A DNA stretch of 64,000 bases from Pelagophyceae sp. CCMP2097 (Eukaryota > Sar > Pelagophyceae). The position numbers and the translations under genes were made by a program. Positions 30,201 to 41,026 of the stretch are shown in pieces. The notes below the pieces were generated by a model that saw nothing but the letters and a program-made list of their open reading frames with translations, did no database searches and was not told where the DNA came from. Each line of letters starts with the position of its first letter. Position 1 is the stretch's first letter. The stretch is taken from positions 1,216,121 to 1,280,120 of the forward strand of contig MU657165.1 of assembly GCA_026770575.1 (NCBI GenBank), given 5' to 3'.

Positions 30201-33200
30201 GACGCCGAGGCGCGGTGCTCGGCGCTGCAGGCGCCGCCGCCGCCGGGGTCGGCGCCGCCCGAGGGCCCGTCGCCGGAGCTGGCGGCGGCGCGGCGGAAGC
30301 TGAAGCTCCTTGAAGCAGAGAATGAGGATTTGCAAGCGGCCGCGCGGCGCCACGACATCCTGCGGTCGAGCGCCGACGCGGACCTCGAGGCTTTGCGGCA
30401 GGGCAAGGCGGCGCTGCAGCAGCGGTCCGCGGGCGCCGAGGCCGAGGAGCAGGCGGCGCAGGCCAGGCTTCAGCAGGCGCAGCGCGACCTCGCCGACGTC
30501 TCCGCAGCGCGCGCCACCGACGCGCACGCAGCCGCGCAGGCGGCCGATTCGACGCAGCGCGCCGCGGTGGACCTGGCGGACGCGCGCGCGCAGCTCGACG
30601 TCGCGGAGCAGCGGTCGCGCACCGCGCAGGACTCGGTGCGCGCGCTCGAGGCCGAGCTCCAATCTCTCAAGCTATCGCAGGAGACTGCGGCGACGACGGA
30701 CAGCGAGGCGTCCAAGATTTTGAAGGACCAGCAGCGGCAGCTGCTGACCGTGAGCGCAAAGTTCCGCGAAGCGACTGATAAGATTGCCCAAACGGCCGTC
30801 GAGGCGGAGGCCGAATCTCGGCGCGCCAAACGCCTAGAGGCTGACGTGGCGGCGCACAAGGCGCGGGCCGATTCGCAGCGCGCCGACCTGGACCGGCTGC
30901 AGTCGGATCTGGACGCGGCACAGCGCGCGGTCGAGTCGGGCAAGGCGGACGCATCTCGCCGCGACCGCGAGGCGGCGGCGCTGCGCGGCGACTTCGAAGC
31001 CGCAGAGGCCGAGGCGGCGCGCCTCCGCACGGAGCTCCGCGAGTCCCAGCTCGCCAAGGACGAGGCGCGGCACGCGGCCCAGCAGGCGGCGGCGGCGGCG
31101 CAGCGCGCAGACGCTGCGCAGGCGCAACTCCAGCAGCAGCTCGACGCCGCGGGCGCATCGAGGGCCGCCGCCGGCGCGGCCGCGCCGGCCGCGTGCGCCC
31201 AGTGCGCGGCGCGGACGGCGGAGCGCGACGCGCTGCAGCTGCGCCTCTCGGCCGCGGGCGGCGCGGCGGCGGCCAAGGACGACGATTTCCGCGCGGCGGC
31301 GGCCGACGCCGAGCGGGCGGCGGCGGCCGATGCCGAGCGAGCTGTTTCTGCGCGCGAGCGCGCGGAGCGGCGGCTCCGCGACGTCGAGGCGGACGCGGCG
31401 CAGTCGGTCTCGCAGCGCGAGGCCGCGCTGCAAAAGTTGGACGCCGCCCTCGCCGCCGAGCGCGGCGCGCGGCACGACGCGGCGGCGGCGCAGCGCGACG
31501 CGGCCGACGCGTCTGCGCAGAGAGACGCGGCAAATGAGGAAGTTTCCTGGCTCAAGTCCAAACGCGACGCCGACGCGGCCGCGCGCCGCGCTCTAGAAGA
31601 CGAGGTGCGGTCGGCGCGCGAGCGCCTAGCCGACGACGCCGCCGGCGCTGACCGTGCCGCAGCGTCATCGCGCGCCTCGGACGACGCGAGGAAGCGGCAG
31701 CTCGACGCAAAAGACGACGACGTGCAGCGGTTGCAGCAGCAGCTCGACGACGCCACCTCCAAGCTGCGGCGCGCCACCGACGACGCCGACGACGCGCGGC
31801 GGTCGGCGCGCGCCGGCGCCGGCGCGGCGTCGTCGGGGTCCGACGCGCCTCCCGATGACGCGCGCGTCGAGATGCAACGCCGTGTCCGCGAGCTGCAGCG
31901 CCGCGTCGAGGACCTCGAGGCCGAGCGAGACTCGCTCAAGCGGTCGCTCGAGGGCGCGCAGCGCGCCGCCGACGATGCAGACGCGGCAGCGCGGCGCCAG
32001 ACCGGAGAGGCGGCGCAGGCGCGGGCGCAGGTCGACGGCCTCCGCGACGACGTGCAGCGGCTGCGGAGCGCCCAGACCGCCGCGCCGAACGACGGCGGCG
32101 CACGCGGCGGCAAAGGCTACGACCGCCGGCCCGACGGCGCCGACCGCCCCGCCTCTGACGCGGAGAACGCCGAGCCACCGCGCCGCGGCCGCGACGACAA
32201 CCGCGGCCGCGACGACGACGACGCGGGCGAGTGGCGGGAGCGCGTGGGCGCGGAGACGGACGCGCTGTCGCGCGCCCAGCAGCTCGTGCTGCAGCAGCGC
32301 GAGTGGCTACGCAAGCGGCAGACGGGCCTCGAGCAGCGCCGCGACGAGTGGCGCCGGTCCGCGCGCAAGGGCGGCTCCAAGAACGACGGCCGCCGCGACC
32401 TCGACGCAGAGGCCGACGACCTCAACAAGCTCGTCCGCCAGCTCCGGTCCATCCAGTCGTGGTGCGTTTCGCGGCCCTCGGGACGCGCACGCGCGTCGGA
32501 AGGTCGTGCGCCAAAGGTCACGTCGAACGCAGGCTCTCGGCGCGCGAGTCCAAGGTGCGGCGCGCCGAGGCGGTGCTTCGGTCGCGCACGGCGCGCGCGT
32601 CGCCGGACTCGCGGCTCTTCGACGACGGCGAGTCACTTGACGAGCTCGGCCAGCTTTCTTCAGAGCTCGAAGACGACTCCGCGACCTTCTCGACGCTCTT
32701 CGACGCGTCGCCGGCGCCTCGGCGCAGGTCTTCCTCGACGGACCACCGCGCCGCCGACCGCGCCGCCGACGTCCGCGCCGCCGACCGCGCCGCCGACCAC
32801 CGCGCCGCGCAGCGCGCGCACCACCGCGAGGCGCCGCGCGAGCGCCAGGCACCGGCGCCGGCGTACTACATCGTGCCCGGCCAGCCGCCGCAGTACGCCT
32901 ACGACCACGCGCGCCACCCGCCGCCCGGCCACCACCCGCACTACGCCAGCTACGTCACAGCCCGCGTCCGGACCCTCGTTGCCTCACTGCGATCAGTGGC
33001 GCGACCTCCGACGACCGACGCCACGATAGGCCCCCGCGCCGCCGCCGCCGCCGCCGCCGCCGCGATCCGCCGACGAAGGCCCGATGTGCGTTTCGGACCT
33101 TTTGGAGCGCGTCGGGTTCGCCGCCGCGCCGACTGGCGTCGCAGGTACGCTTCGGCGGCGCCGTCGAACGTGCGTTCTTCGTGGCCGGCGCCGCAGGCTG

Positions 33201-33418
33201 CGGCGTCTGGGGCGTTGAAGGACTCTATAAAAGAATGGACGAACAATCGCAACGTCGCGCGCCGCACCGTGCAGCAACACGTGCGCTGGCTCGAGAACCT
33301 GCGCTCCGAGCTCACGGCCCACTGCTACGGCGCCGGCGAGGCGCAGCCCGCACCGCGGCAGCCGCCCGCCGCCGAGCAAGCGCCGCGCAGGAGCTCGCTC
33401 CGCGCGCAAGAAGTATGA
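27268..33418 (+). CDS. CEP164: CEP164-like WW and coiled-coil centriole protein
   Basis: Distal-appendage protein of basal bodies. Exons 27268-27315, 27375-27494, 27578-27653, 27708-27778, 27858-32461 and 32533 onward; introns 59, 83, 54, 79 and 71 nt, all in phase. The exon pattern beyond about 32950 is not resolved; the last reading frame ends at 33418. The N-terminus is diagnostic: [37 protein letters not shown], then a WW domain [12 protein letters not shown] ... [24 protein letters not shown]. Residues ~110-300 are Gly/Ser/Pro-rich and disordered. From about 300 to 1600 is nearly continuous alanine-rich coiled coil (repeating [16 protein letters not shown] heptads). The C-terminal part is Pro/Ty/His-rich and then has [20 protein letters not shown] helices. 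Total is near 1,900 residues, longer than vertebrate CEP164 (about 1,460). Confidence 0.9.
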
Positions 33419-33475
33419 CCCCGGCGGCGGCGGCGCGCATACACGGCGGCGCATATACGAGAAAGTGTGCTTAAG

Positions 33476-35592
33476 TTACACTTCGTGGCCGCGCGCGCAC
33501 CAGCGGTCGATGGCTTCGAGCTCGAAAGTTCTCGCGAAGACGGCGTCGGGCGGGTCGTCGTCGTCCATGAACATGAGGTCGAGATGGTGCGCACCGAGGG
33601 GCAAAATGAGCGCGACGACATCGTTCACCGCAGAAATGTTCTGGGCGAGCGGCCCGGCGTACTCGCCCGGCTGCAGCGCGGCGGCGTCGGCGAAGACGCC
33701 TGCGGCGGACCACGGGTCCAAGAGGCCATTTGAGAAGACGATGTTGGACGTGTCCATAACCTTGCGGCCAAAGTACGAGTCGAGCCTATTGAAATACATG
33801 CGCATGCGATGACGAGGCGCACGTGCCCAGAAGAAGGCACCATTGCGACCACGGGTCCGAAGTGGCCGGGTAGCCTGAGAGCCCCGCGTCGTTGCCGCAG
33901 CCCGGGCCCGTCGACCCGAGCGGCCCGAGGACGTCGGCGAGGGTTGTGCGGCCTCTCGCGGCGTTTGGCGGCCAGTTGAAGTCGCGGCCGACGCCGTGGA
34001 GCAGATAGTTGACCAAATTCAAGTCGTCGTTGCAGCACAGCGGCGTCCAAGACCCGCCAGAGTACGACTCTGCCGTGCAGACGTCTTCGCCTCGCGGGGC
34101 CCCTTCTTCTTGCGGGGACTCGGACGAGGGTGCGCTTTGGACGTCGAGGCGGCGGCGGCCCGTGCCGCACGCGTGCGCGTCGAAGCATTGCAATTCGCCC
34201 GTAACGTTGCACCACGTGGCCCAGGCACCGCGCACGCCGTCAAAGAGCGCGCCGGCGCCGCTCGCGCGGAGCTCCGCCGCCGAGTAGTTGGTTGCCATCG
34301 TCTCTTCCCAGTCTACGTCGATTTCGACGCCGCCGACGTGGACCGTGAACCGTACGTTTGCCCGGTCGCCAACGATGGTGGCCATGGGCTGCGCCAAGCC
34401 CCTGCAGGCGGCGCGCATGGGCCACGCGGGCAGCGGGTAGAGGCCAGGCCCGACGGCGGAAGTGATGTACGTCGACGGGAAGGGGTAGTTCGCCTCTGCG
34501 AGGTCGAAGAAGACGCTTTGCACCGCCTCGACGAGCTCCGTAGCCTCCTCTGGGCTACGGAGCGCGTCGCAAAGCATGAATTTCTCCGAGAGCAGCTCGC
34601 GGCCCTGCGCCGTCTTGCCGAGCTCGGACATGAGAGGCCAGGCCGCGATCATGTTGTCCGCGCAAGCGTCGTCGTCCAGCCCGCCCGCCTTTGAGAACCC
34701 GCGCGTGATGGCGACCGCGGCGCCGTCGAGAGGCGGACTCTGGAGCGGGAAGCCCCAGACGGGCGCCGACGCGGCGATGGCGCCAACGACGGCGCCCGGA
34801 TACCTTCAAACGACGTCTCAAAAGGCTTCCATCCTCACGTTTGCGGACTCAAATCCCCGGGCCGACGCACTTCATGCGGAGCCACGCGGCGAGCATGCCT
34901 CCGTAGCTGCCTCCGACGGCGACGAACGGAATGTCGCCGACTTCGCGCTTGAGAAACGAGATGATCACGGCGTAGTCGGCGAGCGCCTGCTCCACCGTGC
35001 AGTAGCTCATGCAGCCGTGCACGCCCCGGAGAAGCGGCACCGATCCGCCCTCGTAGCGGTGCTCCGCCCAGACCTAGAAACGATCGTGGGTCGTTTGATG
35101 GCGCTGCCTCTGTCGTGGCCCTCGCTGGTCCGGCTTTCCGTCGCCGGCGCCGCGGTGCGACGAGCAGCGTGCCCGGCGTTTGCGCGGCGTACTCCCACAT
35201 GAGGCCAGTGTTGTTGACGTACTCCTCCACAGGCGACTCGTTGCCCGTGTAGAAGAGGACTCGCTGCGGCAGGGCGCCGTCGGACGGGGAAACGACGCAG
35301 AGGCGCTGGCCGAACGTGCCGATGGCGCCGCCAAAGTGGTCCAAAGATTGATTGAACGTGCGCCTACGCGTGCGAGTCCTGCGGACGCGCGCGCCCCGCG
35401 CCACCAACCTAGGAGGCGCGCTCCACGCCAAAGGACGCACCACGTGCAGTCGCCCGCGCCCGGTAGCGGCGCTGCGGCGCCGAGCGGGCTGCGCTTCGCC
35501 GCGAACGCCGACCGCCGGCCGCGCGGGCGCCGCGTCGGCCGCGCGGGCACGCCCCACGCGAGGAGCCACGCGGCGAGCAGGCGGCCGCGCAT
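33476..35592 (-). CDS. Serine carboxypeptidase S28 family (Pro-X carboxypeptidase-like)
   Basis: Exons 35592-35441, 35363-35162, 35073-34871, 34803-33841 and 33785-33476, with introns of 77, 88, 67 and 55 nt, give about 609 residues. The N-terminus (MRGRLLAAWLLAWGVPAR) is a signal peptide, so the enzyme is lysosomal/vacuolar or secreted. Family landmarks follow: RTFNQSLDHFG, RVLFYTGNES, WAEHRYEGGS, the nucleophile motif VGGSYGGMLAAWLRMKYPG, then GAIAASAPVW, the acid in SNGLLDPWSAAG and the histidine in PLGAHHLDLMF. Two Cys-rich stretches sit in the central insertion. The exon 2 donor (GTCGCA) is the weakest join, but its product VWAEHRYEGG fits the family. Substrates would be peptides with proline next to the cleaved bond. 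Confidence 0.9.
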
Positions 35593-35864
35593 CGCCCCTG
35601 GCGCGAGCAGCCGAGGAGACGCAGCTGCAGCGGCGGCCGGGACTGCCCTGGTGTTCTCTCAAAAGTTTCTCCGAGTCAAACCGTGACGTGAAAGATCGTC
35701 CGCCATTGGGCGTGCACCAGGTACCTTGGTGCCATCGTACATGTAGCACCGAGACTCGAATAGCGTTGGCGCAGCTGCATGCTTGCTTGAGACCTTATTA
35801 ACAGGTTTCCTGGCACCCCGCCGCAAAACTGCGGTTCGAGTGCTGCGCCGCTCTTAAGGGGGCT

Positions 35865-36965
35865 TCATGCGAGGAACTTTGACACGCTGGCGATGAACGT
35901 CTGGTAGGCCTGGCCGGAGAAGGTGTCGTTGTGGCCCGCGCCGTTGAGGTGGACAAAGGTCGAGTTTGGCAGCAGGGAAGCGAGCTCGTGGCCCTGCGCG
36001 AACGGCACAATCTCGTCTTTTGTGCCGTGGAGCACCAGCACCGGCATCGTGATGTGCTTGGCCTGTTCGCCTACGTCGAAGCGTCCGAGGGCGCCCGGTC
36101 GGGCCCGACGCACGGTTGTCAAAGTGGTCTAGGACAAAAAGCTCGGGTTTGGGTACGAAGGGGAACAGCGTCGAGCACATTCTTGGGATGCTCGTAAACG
36201 TCGACAACACAATGCACCGGCCCGCCAGCGCCGAGCCGTGCGCCGCCATGCGCACGGCCACGGCGCCGCCGATGGACTGGCCGAAGAGGCAAATCTTGGA
36301 AGGCGGCACCGCAAGGCCGCCCGGGGAAGACAGGTGCTCCAGCATGCGCTTCGCGCTCCACGAGATGGACTCCTCCGTCGGCTCGCCCGCCATTAAAGCC
36401 TAAAGGCACCGCGTCAAAAGGCACTCGGGCGACGGCACTGGGGGCACTCAGCACCATTTGCGCCGGGGGCACTCGGGCGACGGGGTTCTTCTGTCGGACG
36501 CGGGTCTTGCGTAGCCCGGGAACTCGATGCCGAAGAAGCCGAGGCCGTGCTTCTCGTTGAGGACGCGGCCGAGCTGGTCCGCGACGTTGCCCAGTTGGTC
36601 GGCGTTGCCATGCCAAAACGCCAAAGTGTGCTTCGCGCCCTGCGCGGCGAAGTAGCACCCGACCAAGACGTCGGGCACGCCCGTCGGCCGCCGCTCGCCG
36701 GAGACGTCGACCTCGACCTTGCGCCCGTACCTTGCACCCGCGGCTGCAAAGGTCGCCTTTGCCCGGCGACTACGCACCGGATGGGCATGGCCTGGGCGGG
36801 CCCTGGCTTTGGGAATATCAACGCGCGCTGGAAGTACCACAGCGCGGCGATGAGGACGAGGAAGATGACCGCCGCCAGCGACGCGCCGCCGGCGACGAGC
36901 CGGACCAGGAACATGGCCCTACGCGCAGAGTCGGGCCACGTCCGCCGGCGGAACACAGAGGCCAC
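35865..36965 (-). CDS. Membrane-anchored alpha/beta hydrolase, ABHD13/17-like
   Basis: Exons 36965-36778, 36730-36511, 36399-36114 and 36070-35865 give 299 residues. Intron 1 is 47 nt, intron 3 only 43 nt, and intron 2 (111 nt) appears to be GC-AG (TAC|GCAAGA...TTTAG). The start may be the ATG at 36914. One transmembrane helix (SLAAVIFLVLIAALWYF) near the N-terminus is followed by the hydrolase: LAFWHGNADQLGN (oxyanion HGN), IEFPGYALMAGEPTEESI, nucleophile FGQSIGGAVAV, acid in LHGTKDEIVPF and histidine in NGAGHNDTF. ABHD17 enzymes remove palmitate from proteins, and bem46/ABHD13 relatives are uncharacterised; the substrate here is unknown. Confidence 0.88.
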
Positions 36966-37422
36966 GCTCGAAAGGTCGACTCCGCCAGAAGGAGGAGAGA
37001 CGCCGTGGGTCGCAAAGTCGTCAAAGGGACAAGGGTCGCCAAAACTTCCGGCGCTCGCCCAAATCTTCAGGAAGGACGACGGTGGCGCCGGACGCCTGCC
37101 GGACGAGGCGCGCCCTCGGGACGTATGTCATCCTTCGGCGGGTTTCGGGAGGTACGCCAAAGTTGTGCCCACTTCAAGATCGATCGCAATCCCCGGTACA
37201 GCGGGGAAAGGGGCTATTGCTTGCTCTCCACCCCGCTCCACGCCGCCGCCGCGGAGTTGGAGAGTGCATCAAATTCGAAAATGCCTTGGCGGCCGTCGAG
37301 ATTCGAAGATTCTGCCCCTCCGATACGCGTCGTATAAACCTACCCCCCGTTTTGGCTGCGGGCCTCCGGCCGCTCCCGGGGGCGTCTATGCACATGGGCA
37401 TACCCTTATTTCGCCACAGGGT
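36966..37422. other. Spacer of about 450 bp, no gene seen
   Basis: It lies between the start of the hydrolase and the stop of the small zinc-finger gene, both on the minus strand. It should hold the hydrolase promoter. Short open frames on both strands have no protein-like character. Confidence 0.5.
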
Positions 37423-37853
37423 CTACTTCTTCTTGCCCTTTGCGAGGCCCGCGGAGAGCATGTCGTTGAGGCTGTCGTCTTTCTTCACAACCTTCTTCTT
37501 CACAACCACGGGCGCCGCCGCCGCCGCCGCAACGGGCTTGTTCGGGTCGAAGCCCTTGAGCGACGGGAAGCACTTTTCGGGGGTGGCGACTTCCTTGTCG
37601 TGCTTCGCCGTCACGTGCAGGTACAGCGCCTCGGGCTTCGACGTCACGAGGAACGTCTGCAGGCAGATGGCGCCTGCGGGTGCAGCGTTTTTGAGGGGCG
37701 CGTCTCGCGACACCCGGGTCACGCACACTTGAACGCGGCCTTGTCCTTTTCTTGCTTGGCGCGCGAGGCGGCGCGGTCCTCGTCCGTCTGGCCCTTTTCC
37801 TTCAGGTTCTTCTCGCGCGCCGCCGCCGACTTCTGCGCGTTCCCGCCGCCCAT
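37423..37853 (-). CDS. Small C2H2 zinc-finger protein, ZNF706/4F5-like
   Basis: Exons 37853-37727 and 37673-37423 with a 53-nt intron (GTGCGT...CGCAG) give 125 residues. The N-terminus MGGGNAQKSAAAREKNLKEK then AKQEKDKAAFK is the lysine-rich start shared by SERF/4F5 and ZNF706-like proteins. The intron splits the first zinc-ligand codon; after splicing, KCAICLQTF ... YLHVTAKH forms one C2H2 finger. A Lys/Ala-rich tail (VVVKKKVVKKDDSLNDML) follows. Relatives are small nuclear or cytosolic proteins of poorly known function. Confidence 0.82.
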
Positions 37854-38002
37854 GGTGACCGGACCGGGCCGCGTGCAACGAGCAAGAACCCAACAGCGAT
37901 AGAGTCAGGGTTTCGGGTTTTCGAAGTTTTCGTACTGTACATTTGCTCTTTGGGTGACCACGCACAACGAACTCGCACCGACCTTGGCTTTGAGTGGCTG
38001 GT

Positions 38003-40484
38003 ATGATGCGGGCGACGCTCCGCGCCGTGCTGCTCGGCCTGCTCTACATCCCCGCGGCAACCCTGGGCCCGAAGCCCACGCGGCGCGCGAGCAAAACGCG
38101 CGCCGTCGCCTCGGAGCGCCCGGTTGTGAAGCGGCGGCCGCCGGTCCTGGATCGTCGCGCGGCGGCCACCGGCCTGGCGTCGGCGTCGCTGGTGGCGGCG
38201 TCGGCCGCGAGCGCGCGGGACCTGATCTGGGTGCGCGTGGCCGATGACGTGGCGCAACGGCCGTCGTTTTCGTTCGACGTCGTGGAGCGCGCGTACGGCC
38301 TCCGCTTCGTTGAATACCTCGGCCGCCTCTTACTCGAATACGACTCTTTAGCAAACAACTGGTGGGAGCAGCGGCGCAAGGCCGCCGCGCTCCAGCCGAC
38401 GAACGCGCGAAAGGAGGCCAAGCGATTCGAGGTACGTTCTTTGACACCGGGCCTTTGGTGTGTCAAAGGCCCTCGTTAGCGACGCCTTTGGAGTGTCGAA
38501 GGCCAGCAACGCTTTGCACCCGCTATAGGCCTACGCCTCTTTCGTCTCTTCCGTGGAGCTGGACCTGGCGCGCGCGTACGCGTCCGGAGACACGACGGCC
38601 GACGCGGCGCGGCTCTTCGACGCGCTGGTGCTGCGCGTCGTGCCGCGGACGGTGGCGGGCCAGCGGCAGCTCGCCATTCTGGCGGCGCTGTCGAAGACGC
38701 CTCTGAATACTCTGACGGCGACGTTCGTCCAACGCGGCGAGAACCGGTCGGTCACCACCGTCGCAATCGAAGACCGCGGCTCCGGCTTCTCCGCATCGGC
38801 GCCGAAAGTCGCGCTGGCGAGCGCCGAGTACCTCGAACTTATGGAAGACGCCGTGGCGCCGGTGCTCAAGGCGACGACGCGGTTGTCGGGCAAGGTGCTG
38901 CGAATCGCAGTCTCCGCGGGCGGCGCCGGCTACGTCGCCGTGCCGAAGGTTTCCCTCGTCGGCGGCGGCAACTTCACCAAAGCCGCGACGGCGCGCGTCA
39001 CGGCCCTCGACGCCGAGGGCCGCATCCTCACCATTGTACTCGACCAGCCGGGCGCGGGCTACACCGAGGCGCCGCGCGTCGTCGTCTCGGACCCGGGCGG
39101 CGCCGACGCTCTAATCGGCGGCGAGGTCGTCGAGTCGGCTGTCGCGCTGCTGGACTACGAGATTGAAACGGTCACCGTCGTCTCCGGCGGCCGCGGCCTC
39201 TTTTCCAGCGGCAAGGACGAACTTCTGGCGGTCGAGTTCGAGGCGCCTTTGAATGGCGGGCGGCGCTGCGTCGCAAACGCACTGCTGAGTGCGCCGATGG
39301 TCTTAAGCGAGGAGAAGATTGTGGAAGGGTCTTACCGGTCTTCCGCAGCCGCGCTGACGCGGCTGCTGCCGGCGACGACGACGCCAATGTTCGATGCGCG
39401 CCAACGGCGCTGGGTCGTGCCGCAGCTCGCCGACGCCGACGTTTCGGGCAGTTTTGACGACGTCTTTGGTCCGCGGTCGGACAAGCCCGTGACCATCGCC
39501 GCCACCGTCTCAAAAACAGAGTTCTTTGAGCTCGCCTTGGCGGGCGCCGTGTGCACGGCGGCGGCGCACGTCGTGCTGACGCCCTTTGAAGTGGTCAAGA
39601 CGAAGATCCAGACGACGCCCACGGCCCCGGGCGTGGCGGATTTAAGCCCCTTGGTAGTCCTCGGCGAAATCGTGGAAGACGAGGGCGCCGCGGGGCTCTT
39701 CGCCGGCGCCGACGCCATCGTCGTGGGCTACTTTATCTCCGGGTTCTTTGGGTTTGGGCTCACGGAATTCTTCAAGCGACAAATCGAGTGGCCCGCATCT
39801 TTAGACGACTGGGCCTGGTCTTCCACCATCCTGGCCTCGCTCGGCGCCAGCATCTTCGCCACTGCCGCAGTCGTCCCATTTGAGACGGCAAAGGTACGCA
39901 AGATGACCGCCGACGACGCTCGGCCCGGCGACGGGCCCGGGTCCGCGGAGCAGCGCCGCAATGAGTCCGTCCTCGCGGCGTGGGCGGCTCTTATTACGGA
40001 GCGCGGCGGTGTCGCGCAGGGCTTGTTCGGCCGCGCCATCGTGCCGCTCCTCGTCAAGGACGTTATTTTCGCGGTTTTTAAATTCGGCGTCTTCGACTAC
40101 GGCCGGACCCTCCTCGCCATCACCTTCCCAGAAGCCGGCGACCTCGCCGTCTCTTTGACCGCGGGCGCCGTCGCAGGCGCTCTGGCGAGCGTGGCCTCGC
40201 ATCCAGTGGACACTGCGTTTGCGCAGATCGAGACGTCGCCTCCGGGCGCGCAGACGGCGCTCCCTCGCGTCCTCGCCGACATCTTAGATAGGGGCGGCCC
40301 CGCGGGCCTCTACCGCGGCGCCGCCACGCGCGCCATCTTCTGCGGATGCCTCATCGCGCTGGAGTTTGCCATTTTCGAGGCGCTCCGCAACGCTTTGCAC
40401 ATCAGCCGCGACGACTTCGTCTTCGCCCTAGAGGCCCTCCCCTCGGCCACCGGCATCCTCACCCAAGCCCCTAACGTCCTGTAA
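38003..40484 (+). CDS. Carrier-family protein with long N-terminal extension, probably plastid-targeted
   Basis: Exons 38003-38431 and 38529-40484 (97-nt intron GTACGT...TATAG) give 794 residues. The N-terminus has a hydrophobic start (LRAVLLGLLYIPAATL), an Arg/Lys-rich stretch and a second hydrophobic segment (AAATGLASASLVAASAASA), consistent with a bipartite leader. Residues ~150-440 are a helical region followed by two or three repeats of the type GGAGYVAVPKVSLVGGGN / GAGYTEAPRVVVSDPGG, a beta-rich motif. The last ~300 residues are an SLC25-type carrier with degenerate signatures TPFEVVKTK, VPFETAKVRK and HPVDTAFAQ and glycine motifs (GLFAGADAI, GLFGRAIVP, GLYRGAATR). The fusion of these parts is unusual; the transported substrate is unknown. 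Confidence 0.78.
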
Positions 40485-40564
40485 CACAGAAAGCGAATTT
40501 CGACGCAAAGGCTTCGGGCGGGAGACACATTTCAGGCGCGCCGCAAGCGATTCGCCGAGCGCCT

Positions 40565-40781
40565 TCATGCCGCGTGGATGGCGCGCCGTCCCTTGTAGAC
40601 GCGCGCGGCGTACGTGCCGTCGTCGGGCCGGCCGTGGGCCCGCAAACGTGCCGCCGGCCCGCCGCAGCGCGCCCTCGGCCGGCTCGTCGACGAACTTGGC
40701 GGCGAGGATGGACCCGTCATACTGCAGCGTCGCTGGACCGCTCTCAGGCCGCAAGGCCGCCATCGTAGACGTCGACGCCAT
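40565..40781 (-). CDS. Possible small protein, frame broken once
   Basis: From the ATG at 40781 the frame reads MASTSTMAALRPESGPATLQ then YDGSILAAKFVDEPAEGALR, which looks like protein. Near 40650 the protein-like frame shifts by one to GRPDDGTYAARVYKGRRAIH and a stop at 40565. I see no splice sites between, so either a one-base error or mutation breaks a small gene, or the resemblance is chance. No family is recognised. Confidence 0.3.
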
Positions 40782-41026
40782 TCGAGTCTCGACGCGGAGC
40801 TCGCGTCGGCTCGGATGAGGAGTCGCAACGAACCGTCGCCCCGGGGATGCCCTGGGCCTGGCACTGGCAGTGGAGTACGTGTACGTACGCGTACAAAAAG
40901 AGTATACAATGTACGAACTCGCAATCGCCTTTGGCGATATCGGGAGCGTTACTAGTACTAGTACTAGTAGTAGCGACTCCGACGGGAGCGTTTGCGAAGC
41001 TTTTGTGCGGGGCGGCGCGGCCTCGG

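Noticed and set aside
30470..32113. 547-codon minus-strand open frame inside CEP164
   Set aside because: Same reason: a stop-free antisense frame caused by GC-biased Ala/Arg/Glu codons.
40945..40980. ACTAGT-type simple repeat giving a hydrophobic N-terminal stretch to the WD40 frame
   Set aside because: The hydrophobic residues come from translating a short microsatellite upstream of the likely ATG at 41027; not evidence of a signal peptide.
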